Both the position numbers and the translations under genes were made by a program. The notes below the pieces were generated by a model. The model worked only from the letters and a program-made list of their open reading frames with translations. It did no database searches and was not told the origin of the DNA. Shown one piece after another: positions 28,731 through 38,900 of a DNA stretch of 64,000 nucleotides. Position 1 is the first letter of the stretch. Every line of letters starts with the position of its first letter. The DNA lies in the NCBI GenBank assembly GCA_048213135.1, contig PS015020.1, positions 268,430 to 332,429 of the forward strand, written 5' to 3'. Source of the stretch: Reclinomonas americana ATCC 50394 (taxonomy: Eukaryota > Jakobida > Jakobea > Jakobida).

Positions 28731-31244
28731 GCCAGCGAGCTCGTTGCTGTGCATCACTCAGAGGTGCCTGTTCGCCCCCACCGCCAGCCCTCGTGTTGTT
28801 CGATGTTCTTCCAGCATTTCGTGCGGAGTGGCTGGTACATTGCGCATACAAAGGTGCGGTGGGAGGTGGTCGAGTGCGAGGCCGGGCAGTCGCTGGTGCT
28901 GCATATTGGAGAGCCGCGTGGGGTTGCGTGTGGGTGCACGCCATTGGAGGTGAGAGTGGGGAGGGGATGAGAAGGGCAAACTGTTAACTCGCTCCCTGAC
29001 TTAACTCTGCTGTTCTCTACTCTCCTTCTCGACTCTTCTTCGTTGCAGGCAGTCTCTTCACTCTCACTCCCCCTCTCCCTCTCCCTCTTCTTCCCTCTCT
29101 CTCCGTCTGTCATGCCAACAGTGTTGGAGGCACGCAGACTGCTGTCTTATCTGTGTAGCCTCTTCTTTTCTCTGATCTTGCATCATGTCGTCTCCTTCTC
29201 GACTCTTCTCTTTCTCTTCCCTGCAGCCACCAATGCCGTCTCTTCACTCTCAGCCCCTCCATCTCCTGCTCTCTTCTCTCTCTCCTTCTGTCAAGTCAAC
29301 AGTGGTGGAGGCAAACATGCTGCTGGCCTATCTGTGCAGCCTCTTCTCTCTTCTCCTCTCACTCAACTTCTGCTCCTCACTCAGTGCGTCATCCCATGAA
29401 TCGTCCGTGCTTCGCGTTTCTTCATTTCACTCTCACTCCCCCTCCCTCTTCCTTCTCCTCCTCCCTTCCTCTTTCTCCTCCTTTCCCTTATTCTCCTCCT
29501 TCCCCTTCAACTCACCCTTCCCCTCTCCCGCCCTTCCACAGATCTCCCTCTCCCTCCTGTGCCCTCTGTGCATCGCCCCCTGTGTGTGCATCCGCGAAAC
29601 GCGACACTCGTGGTGCCCTCGGTTCGCCTCCACGCGCGTGGCACACCCGAACAAAGCCAGTGGATGCTGCTACTGTTGTGGGTGCCTGTTTAGCAACTGT
29701 CACTGTTGTGTGCCCGACAATACGGGGGTGTCGTCGTCGTCGTCGCCATCAGCTTCCGGGATGGCGGCGGCGGCAGCGGCATCTGGTTCAGCGGGGGCGG
29801 CGGCGGCGGGTGAGAAAGGCAGGGGTGGGGGTGGTTGTATGGGTCGGGGGGCAGTGGCGGTGTTGGACCATCACGGTGGACATGGTGCGGACTATCGGCC
29901 GTCTAGACCGGCGCGTCAGCGTGTCAGTGTGTCGACGGTGTACACGTCGGACCGCGAGGCGCGGTGGACTGTTTGGAAGCAGGACTTGCTTGCACGCGTG
30001 GCTACACCGCCACCAACTGGGCCGAGTTATCCGCGCAACTATCTGCGCGCTGTGTGGACCTCCATGGTGACCGCCTCGGCGGTGCCTGAACAGCAGCAGC
30101 CGCAGTTCCCGACCAATAATGGACAACCGACTCTTGCTCCCATGGGTTCGTCACACCGCCTGGTCGGTGCTGCGACACCGCAGGGAGCTACGGCGAATGG
30201 ACCGTTGTCTCCTCGTCTTCCGGCCACCTCTTCTGCCGCGCGCATTCCGTTCCACACGCACTCGCGGCACCAGACGCCGACGAGTGCCATCAACTCGCCG
30301 CGTGTCGGTCTCCCGGCCGCCTACCGCACCACGGTGATGCCGACGGCGGTGATGACGATTGAGGACATTGTGGATCTGACAGCGATGATGGAGGCAGAGG
30401 AGAATGGCACCACCAAGGCCACCGCCACCCCAGAGTTCTCCGAGGTGGCCTCGGTGAGCGCCACCGTATCGCGCAGTGTGCCGGTGTCACGAGCGGCCAC
30501 TCCGGAGAGTGTCGCCTTTTCTGACGCCGACGGCAAGGCCAGCGAATCGATGCTGGGAGCCCACATGTCTGTGTCCACCATCACCGCCGCGGCCGCTTCT
30601 GCTGCTCCCGCCGCCACCCCGGTCCCCGCTCCGCTGACCGTGTCTGCGTACGCGGCAGCCGCGCTTGCGGCGGTGAACACGGCGCCACTGCACAATTTGA
30701 ACGCGGCGACACCGCAGGAACCCATGTCGTCGCGCGTCACGGAGCTGCGATCGCAAGGCCGACTGCGTCGAGCCACGCAGCAACTGGAGCCTCAGTCATG
30801 CACGTTGGAGTTTGACGGTGACGGACACGTGCACATCCACATGCGACATGTGTCGCGTGGCTGCCTCGGCTGCTGCTCGAGTGGCCTGTGCTGCTCGACC
30901 GGCAACCTCGGATGCTGCTGTGCATGCTGCACTTCGACCGTGTACATTAGGGATGTGCGCGAGGCGGCCATGGAGTCCCGTGTGTGCGAGGCGCACGACG
31001 GACCGCACACGTTGCGTGCACGAGCTTGCTTTTCCCTTGCCTGTTGTCGATCATCACTCACCCGCTGACCCACAGCTGGTACCTGCACAAGTACCGCCTG
31101 CTTCTTCTCGACTACTCCAATCAGCGACACATTGTCTCGCAAGAGGTCAACTCGAAGGACAGCGTGCAAGCTCTGGCCCAACTCATCAACGACTTTCTCA
31201 AGACGGTGGCATCGCCACCGCACACCTCTCGCGAGCGGTACTGA
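28731..31244 (+). CDS. Cysteine-rich, Ala/Ser/Pro-rich protein of unknown family (5' end uncertain)
   Basis: Exon 28731-28950 follows an acceptor CACACAG and encodes a strand-rich segment (WYIAHTKVRWEVVECEAG). The main exon 29542-31010 encodes a cysteine cluster (ASGCCYCCGCLFSNCHCC), a long Ala/Thr/Pro-rich region, a second strand segment and a second cysteine cluster (RGCLGCCSSGLCCSTGNLGC). A GTTGCG donor at 31011 leads to the last exon, about 31077-31244 (WYLHKYRLLLLDYSNQRHIV, then a helix). Dense paired cysteines near hydrophobic residues suggest palmitoylation or metal binding. No family recognised. The intron 28951-29541 holds a tandem duplicate that may itself be coding. Its stop codon lies 6 bp from the stop of RBM48 on the other strand. 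Confidence 0.6.
28951..29541. repeat. Intron with ~175-bp tandem duplication containing exon-like copies
   Basis: Copy 1 (about 29021-29180) and copy 2 (about 29191-29375) share TCTCCTTCTCGACTCTTCT and an AACAG-terminated segment that translates as LEARRLLSYLCSLF in copy 1 and VEANMLLAYLCSLF in copy 2. Confidence 0.6.
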
Positions 31245-31250
31245 GCGCGC

Positions 31251-32152
31251 TTATATTCTCTGCCGTTTCCTCTCCGGCTCCACGGCCTCAGCGCCATCAT
31301 CATCGTCAGCAGCAGCAACTGGCGGTGGTGGAGGTGGAGGTGGATAGGTCCACATTGGTGCCGGTTCCAGTCCGGGGGCCAGAGGCTCGCCGTCGTATGC
31401 AGACACTGGCGGCCACATTGGCACAACAGCAGCCGCACTGTACTCCACTGGCGCAGCAGCAGCAGCAGCCTCACTGGCGACTGCAGTCGTCGTTGTCGTC
31501 GTTGTCGATGAGGACGACGACTCTCCCTCCTCAACTCGCGGGCGTACTCGCCCATACGTGCGCGAGAACACCAACTCCCGTCGCCTGCGCAGCTTCTCTC
31601 GTGTCTCCTCCACGCTCTCCGCCTCAGGAGCGTACGACACGCGCAGGTAGCCACCGACGAATGGCGATTCATCCAACTTTAGCTTGGCTCGCCTGTTGTC
31701 TCGGAAGAAATGAACAACAGTTGTCTGTGAACGCGTGCCCTCATTGTGTCACACACCGAGCATCGTCCACATCAGTGAATGAGACGCGAAACGACTCTGT
31801 GAAGGCCTCGTCGTCGTCACTCGGAGGCAATCGCACATGCCTGCTTTCTGTATCAGTGACTCATTTGACTGTCAATGAGAGAGAGAGAGAGAGAGACGCA
31901 ACCCTGTGATCGTGCCAAAGGAGGCACACAATCGCAACAGATCGCTCTCCAGACGCAGAGCAGGCACGTTGCGAATGAGCAAATGACTGTGCAATCACAC
32001 ACAAGAGTCTAATCAGTCTCTCTTTCTCTTGTCATGCTCGATCGCAGTGTGTGTGTGTGTGTGCAGGCGCGCAACTTGGACTCTTGGTTGACGGTGTACA
32101 CCACCACTGCACGCTCACGTGGTGGCTCCTTGCGTCGACGCGGTCGAGACAT
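31251..32152 (-). CDS. RBM48: RNA-binding motif protein 48 homologue
   Basis: RBM48 works with ARMC7 in minor (U12-type) spliceosome function. Start ATG 32152-32150 gives MSRPRRRKEPPRERAVVVYT. The exons then splice through donors at 32075 and 31902 (both GTTGCG) and GTGTGT near 31757. The protein shows the RRM pieces HLLIRNVPALRLESDLLRL and FTESFRVSFTDVDDAR, then the family hallmark FVGGYLRVSYAPEAESVEET followed by REKLRRRREL. In animal RBM48 the corresponding phrase is GGLLHVCYAPE..TVEETR.KL. The C-terminal half is Ser/Thr/Ala/Pro-rich, ending in a basic ERKRQRI; stop TAA at 31251-31253. Length is about 240 residues, shorter than the human protein. Confidence 0.88.
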
Positions 32153-32425
32153 TTTGTGAGAGAAAAAGTGTTAAGTTGCAGGACAGGCGATCTTTGAGCC
32201 AAAGTGCAGCAGGTTGTGTTAGTGGGCATTGAAGTACAGGCAAGTACTTGCTGTTCTCAGTACGCCATGTGAACGCGGAAAAGAACACGTCGACGTTCTC
32301 GAAATACAAGTCAGTTTTTGCATGCATTGTGCTTGGCAGCCTACGCTATGCAACTCTACGTGAGGCTAAAGGATTCCAAGGAACAGATATTCTGGTGCCA
32401 GTTCGCAAATATATCCTTGCTATAT

Positions 32426-35300
32426 TCATTGTAATTGCCGCCGTGAATGTACAACCACGCGACAATCCTTGGCGCCACTGGCTAATGCCGTGCCGTCGTC
32501 GTTCCATGCCACAGACGTCACGGCGGCGACATGATGATCGGAGAGCACGGCCAGGCAGCGGCCCGTGTCGACGTCCCACAAACGGACAGTGGCGTCGAAG
32601 CTGGCAGTGGCCAACACGCCAAAGTGCGGGTGGAAGGCCACATCGCGCACGGATTGTGTGTGACCGGTGAGCACGTGCAGACATTGCTGTGTGCGCAGGT
32701 CCCACAGACGGGCTGTCGTGTCGTGCGAGGCGGTGGCGAGCAAGTGCCCGTGTCGAGGGTGGAAGGCGACGCTGAAGAGCACATCCAGTGGTGCGCCGTC
32801 GGCCGAACTCAGTGTACACACTGGAACCGACGGCGCTGCACGAATGTCGAACACTTGCGAGGTGCCGTCACGCGAGGCCGATGCTAATCTCTGACTTCCG
32901 TCGCCGATGCCGCTGAATGCCACCCGGTACACCCAGTCCGTGTGACCGGTCAGCGTCGCGACTCGTCGACCGCCGTCGACATCCCACAACGAGCACGTGC
33001 GATCAACCGACGCCGACGCCAGCATGTTGGCTGCCAGAAGCATGCCAGAAGCGATGAGAGCGTGAGGGAGACATACATACAGTGGAGGCGATGGCGCACC
33101 ATTGCTGGGATTCGAGGTGACGCCAAACACACCGCCCTGGTGGCCTTTCAGCGACTGCGTTCGCCGGTACCACCCACTTGCAGCATCCTCGCTCCACACA
33201 TCGATGGAGCTCTCAAAAACGCCACCCACCACCGCCAGGCTGACTGGTGCTGGTCGAACCCAGGCCACTCCCTCCACCGTGCCGAACCCGGTGCGAATCA
33301 ACTGCTTCGGCTCCTCGTCGCGCCACAACACCAGAGCCTTGTCATCGCCACCAGAAGCGAGCATGCCGTTGTGTGCTCCCGTGCCAAACGCTAAGCACGC
33401 AACGCCGTCCGTGTGTCTTTCCAGTGCGACAATTTGATGCTGTCGATGGCCTTCTGCGTGCAAGTGAAAGTTGGTATGAGTCGTCTGCGATAGGAGAGTG
33501 CACAGCGTGAAGCAGCATGGCGGAACCTGTTAGCCACGATACTGGCGACTCCTTGGGCAGTGCAATAACTGCAGTGGGCCAAGAAAATAATGTCAGTGGG
33601 CATGCGTCGACGAAACCAGGGAGAACATCGTGACGCAACATGGCACGTCATCTGTGGCCAGTGAGTCCCACGCGCCAAAGTCGCTGGTCACAAACGGTGA
33701 CCCAAATTCCTCAACTGTGCGCACACAGACATACAGGCAGTGTGAGAGACACCATCGACGACAACAGAGGACTTCACGTGCAGACGTACATCCGTCGCTG
33801 CCAGTCGAACTATAGGGGGTGCCTGGGAAACCACACGATGAGTTGGAGACAAAGCGAGAGGCCATGGAGGAGAAGCTGCGCACCTGGCAGACTTCCGTTG
33901 CGCCGCCGAGCGCCGTGGGCTCCAAGAGAGTCTATCACAAAAAATGTCATTTCACAGAACCTCAAGGGCGCGGCACGGCACAAGAACGCAACTGGAGCCC
34001 ATGGTACTGGCGCGTGACGAGCGCGTACTCCCCGCACGCATCGGGGGCAGTGTAGGTGGTTGATGCACGGCCAGAGCGTCGACACTGACCGCATCGTTGA
34101 AAACGGACGAGCGTTTCCGCCGACCCACAGCACGTGGTGATGTTTGTGGAGCCTCCACTGTGTTTGTGATCAAAGAGTGAGCGCACCACCATCGATCGAG
34201 CACAGGGGAGATTGAACACACAACTGAGGCTGTGTGACGACGACGACGCCGACGAAGACGAGAGAGCCAGAGAGCACGCGCTGTCTGGCGAGCTCCTTCC
34301 GCGACCACCGTCACGACCTCCGCCTCGCAGTGACTCCACCGGCAGGTGGAGCGGCGGTGGCGACGCAAACAACGAACAATCGTCAGACCGATCGCTCATC
34401 ATGGTGGGCGACGGTCCATCGTCCGCCCCCACATCGCTCTCGAGCACACCCGGGAACGACGTCGCCAACTGCGACGACTCGGCCGACCACAGATTGTGAA
34501 ACAGGCGTCGCCGTCCGTGCAGCTTGACATCTGCGCTCTCCCCGTGCTCAGCACCTGACTGCTCCACGCACGAGCAAACGCACACGCACCATCGCCACGA
34601 AAGAAGAACGGCCACTTGGGTGGCGACGAGTGACGCAAATGCCGCTGATACCAGCCCACATCACTCCTTACCCCTCCTCCCGCACCCATCGAGGCCGCTG
34701 CACCGGCGCTTCCACCAGTCGCCGGCGAGCGCAGACGCAGTGAGGAGACATCAGAGAGCGGAGTGACCACTGTCGACGCCACATCGGGGCTTCCCACCAC
34801 CACAGGCGAGCCTCCGCTGACCATCAGTCGCGGAGCACTGAGTGAGAACTGCGAAGGGCTGCCAGGAGGAGGAACATCGCGAACTCGTGCTGCTGCAGTG
34901 GCCGAGGCGTACAGACTGGCTGCAGGAGCTGTGTGCGAAATCGGAGTCAGCAATCACTGTCTCTATCTGCTCACTCACTCTCACTCACTCACTCTGCTCA
35001 CTCTCCCTCTCTCTCTCTCTCACACACACACACACGCACACACTCACACACTCGCTACGTCACTCATGATCACTGTTGCTCTCATCATGACACGACTCTG
35101 TGTCTGACTCTCTCTCTCTCTCTCACTCAACTTGGCACACTCGCCCGCACGCGCACATCCTCATCGCCTGCATCTGGGTCAAAGAAGAAGTACCGCCAGA
35201 GGGCCACCACCAGAGGCACACTCAGCAGAATCGCGCCCACACTGCGCTCAGAGGGAAGCCTCGAGATAGGTCGCCATACACTCTCAAGAAAGCCAAGCAT
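32426..35300 (-). CDS. Membrane-anchored WD40-repeat protein of unknown family
   Basis: Start ATG 35300-35298 encodes MLGFLESVWRPISRLPSERS followed by a hydrophobic helix (VGAILLSVPLVVALWRYFFF). The donor at 35131 leads to exon 34928-34672 (Ser/Pro-rich), a short exon (RHLRHSSPPKWPFFFRGD), and a long exon with Ser-rich sequence and a cysteine group (TCCGSAETLVRFQRCGQC). GTTGCG donors at 33992 and 33639 follow. The C-terminal part is a WD40 propeller with repeats such as ASVDRTCSLWDVDGGRRVA, ATASHDTTARLWDLRTQQC and ATASFDATVRLWDVDTGRC. A 69-nt in-frame intron near 33030-33105 is likely. Every junction keeps frame, so one gene is supported. N-terminal anchoring with a C-terminal propeller differs from Sec12/PREB, which has the reverse order. 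No orthologue recognised. Confidence 0.72.
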
Positions 35301-35665
35301 GTGCAGGGAGAGAGAGAGAGGCTGTGCCGCCTCTCTCCACCTAAGTGGAATCGAACGCGCGCGAGTGTCCTTCTTCCTTGCAAGTGAGTCCTCTTTGCAA
35401 GTTACGGTCCGTGTAGTACGTGCGTTGTACGACAAGCTTTCAAGTTGCGAGCTGAGCTTTATCATTGGCAAAGCATGAGAACCCTAAGTCGAAGTTGCAA
35501 TTGATTGCGACGTCGACGTTGCGCGTGCATGCATGCAAGCTGCATATAAGCACGTGAGCCACTCACGCACATAAGTACGCGTGCATGCTCGCCTGTGCTT
35601 TCTCTTATGGCGCACGTCGCACAGTGCGTGTCCTGTGCATCTTTTTTGCGTGTTTTTCTCAGTGA
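35301..35665. promoter_or_regulatory. Divergent intergenic region (WD40 gene / INTS2)
   Basis: These 365 bp separate two start codons on opposite strands. The middle contains GCATGCATGCAAGCTGCAT-type words (about 35526-35545) and TATAAG at 35546. No element was assigned with confidence. Confidence 0.4.
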
Positions 35666-35927
35666 ATGCGACGTGGCTTCTTCAGTGCCGCTGTGAGCGA
35701 ATGCGCCAGCGAGCCCAGTGAGAGAAGACCGCGTGTAAGTCGCGATGAGCTGCATGCAGCTGTGCGCGCAATGTGTGAAGTTGAGTCTCACACTCACTCA
35801 TTGTTTCTCTCTCTTTCACTCACTCATGCGCGTCTGTCTGCAGAACGCTCCTCATCTCCTTCGCCTGGGCCCCTTTGCACGATTCACCATGGCCGACTCG
35901 ACCACACAATGCACACAGTTGCGCACA

Positions 35928-35958
<31 letters not shown>

Positions 35959-38900
35959 CTCTCTCACTGTTGTCTGCAGAGTGGTGTGCCAAACCGTTCT
36001 CGAGTGGATCCTCTCCGAGTCTCTCTGTGTGCTTCCCACCTCCTTGGCCTCTGTCAGTGAGCTGGATGAGATTGCGCGTCGCCTGACTCTGTGGTTGCTT
36101 CCGCCTGGCACGAGTGTGGCTGCGGAGCAACCGGTGCCTGTGACTATCAAGAGTGAGCCTGGTGGGCGGAAGCAGGCGGCAGGTGTGAGTGTGCCGAGTA
36201 GCGTGTCGCGACAGGTGCCAGTCGTTCCGCCACAGGTGTCACTGGCCGCGCAGCGAATTCTGCATGCGGTGGGTGGTCTTCTTCTCCTTCTTCCTCCTCC
36301 TCCCTCCTCCTCCTCCTCCCCTTCCCCCTCCCCTCCCTCCCTCCGTACCTCGTCCTCACTCCCTCGCGTCGTACCGTCGTCCGTCCGTACCGTCCGTCGT
36401 CCGTCGTCGTCGTACTACGTACGTANNNNNNNNNNNNNNNNNNNNCTCTCCTCCTCGTGTCTCGTCGTCGTCTCCTACCCCCCCCTTCCCTTCCTTTATT
36501 CCTTCTTTCCTCCTTACTTCTCCTGTCCTTGCTCCTCCTCCCCTTCCTCCTTCACCCTTGCGCCTTCGTTCATCTGTGCTCCCTTCTCCATTCTCCTCCC
36601 TTCTCCTCCCTTGCTTCATTCCTCATTCATCCTTGCCCCACCCTCTCCTTCCTGCCCTTATCCTCCCTTCCTCCTTCCTCCCTCCCTTCGTCTCTCACCC
36701 TTTCCACGCACAGTTCCCTGGCGATGGCGACGACTTGGCGGTCCTCGTCTCGCGTGTTCTTGTCTTGTCGGCCGATGTGCTGGGGCTCATCCGCGCCGAG
36801 GCTGTGCTGTTGCCACCACTGCCTCCGTTGCCTGTGGTGGATGAGATGATGACTGCTTTGGGTGTGGACGAAGCGATGGAGGACAGTGGCACTGCGTCGC
36901 CGGCGTTTGCGATGCCGCCACCGCCACTGCTGCCACTGCCGTTGCCTCCGCCTCCACCGCCCGCACTGGCGGCGCTGTCTGCTGTGTCGTCGACGTCGCT
37001 GGAGTCCATGGCAGTCGATGTGAAGAGCGAGGAGCCGTTGTTGTTGCCGCCGTCTGCATCGTCGTCGTCGCTCCTGTCGGAGACGCCGACCGACGCCGTG
37101 GCCGCCACCGCATCCTTGCGGCGCAGTTCTCGTCGTGCTGCCACCACTGGGCACAAGCGATTCACGCAGACCGAGAGCGGTGGCTTTGCGTACGACGAGG
37201 ACGAGGAGGAGCTGGACGAGGAGCTGTTGCCGGAGGATGACGAGTACGAGGACGAGGAGGACATGGTGATTCCACGCAGTAGCAGCGGCGCGGGTGTTCC
37301 CGCCGCAGGTGGGTCCTCTTCGTCGCTGCCGGGCGTGGCAAGCGACGATAGCGACGATGACTACGAGGACGAGTCGCTGTCGCAGATGATGGCTCGCGTG
37401 CGACCGAAACGCAGTCGTTCCAAGAAGACGGGAGCGACGGCAGCAGCAGCAGCAGCAGCAGCAACAACGGGTTCTGCTTCTGCCGTCACGACGGCAGCGA
37501 AGCCTACCACTCGCTCGTCGAGACGCGCGGCGGCCTCCTCGAAGAACGCGAAACCGACTGCGAACGCCGGGTCGGCCAAGAAGAAGAACAGCATCGGCAA
37601 CATCTCTCCGCAGGTGGATGCCAAGAGCGGGGCGTCTCGTCGCAGCGGGAGTGGCGCTGCCGCTGCAGCAGCAGCGGCGGCAGCAGCTGCGGCCGCCACT
37701 GTGCCCATGGTCGACAGAGGCAACTGCCCGTTCCTCCCGGGATCGGACTTGGCGCACGCGTGGGAACGCATTCGCATGGTGCTGGTGGTGGAGCACAATC
37801 GTGTGGTGCAGTCGGTGCGTGTGCTCGACTCCCATGATGTCATCACCGCGCTGTTCTGGTTTGTGTAACCTTATGTCGCAGGGCGGCTGGCCGAGACCGA
37901 CCGACGATCGGTTCGAGCTCCTTGACTGCGACACAGTGTCGGACCGAGTGTGGCCTGCCGCCGTCGGCGTCATCCAGTCGCTGGTCACCTGTGGGTGGCT
38001 GTCATTTGCGGTCAGTAGATGCGTGATACCCAGGCCATGAAGGAGCAGTTGTGCTGATTCGCGAGTGTGCCTTTTTTCCAGCATGCTGCACGCTCGATGC
38101 TCAGCGCACCGCGTGGTGTCGACTTTATGGTGCACTTTGTGCGCACGTATCCAGCCAGCTGCGAAGTGGTGAGTCGCACTATTTTCCCATGTCACTGCAT
38201 TCCCGCACGCTTGTGTTTCTGAATAATTGTCTACAGCTCGCCCGCAACACTGTCCAGCTGCTCACCGAGCCTCGCCTCACCAATCTCCTCACGGAGCGAT
38301 CGTTTCGTTCGGGCCCTCAATGCTTTGCTGACGAAAGAGACCACTCATGTTTCTTTGCAGTGGCGACCTCATTCTACAACTGGCCACCGCCTCACCCACC
38401 ACGGCTGCCCTCTGTCGCGATGCCTGTCTCGAGTATGACGTCGATGTGCGACTGACGTTGGCGGTCGCTGCCGTTGGCCCGCCCGCCCAGTTCACCACCT
38501 TTCTCGCCTCGCTGCTGGACCGGCGTGTGGATCTGTTCTGGCGACGCTTTCAACACACGTCGGAGCGACAGAGTCTCCAACGGCGCTGGCTCGACGCGTG
38601 GAATGCGCTTGTTGCGTACCTCTTCTGGACGTGAGGAAAGCCTTGAATGATTGATACTTACTCGCACGCCTCACCACACGCAGTCAGTGCAAGCCGGCGC
38701 CGACTCCACGTTGTCGCCCTCGCGCCCAGTAGGCATCCTGTCACCGGAACGTGGCGGTGCTGCGCGTGTGAGTGTGCTGCCGCATTTGTGCAACTTGTTG
38801 CGAGTGCACATGTACTTGGTGTCGGCGCATCGCGTTGATGTCCTCTCCGCGGCGGCGGACTTGTCGCGAGTGCTCGACGCGTGTGCGGAGCTTGCCGTGT

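Noticed and set aside
31960-32160. GTTGCG inside the RBM48 second exon (in ...GATCTGTTGCGATTG...) as another splice donor
   Set aside because: The exon continues in frame through it with conserved RRM sequence (LESDLLRLCASFG), so this copy is not used.
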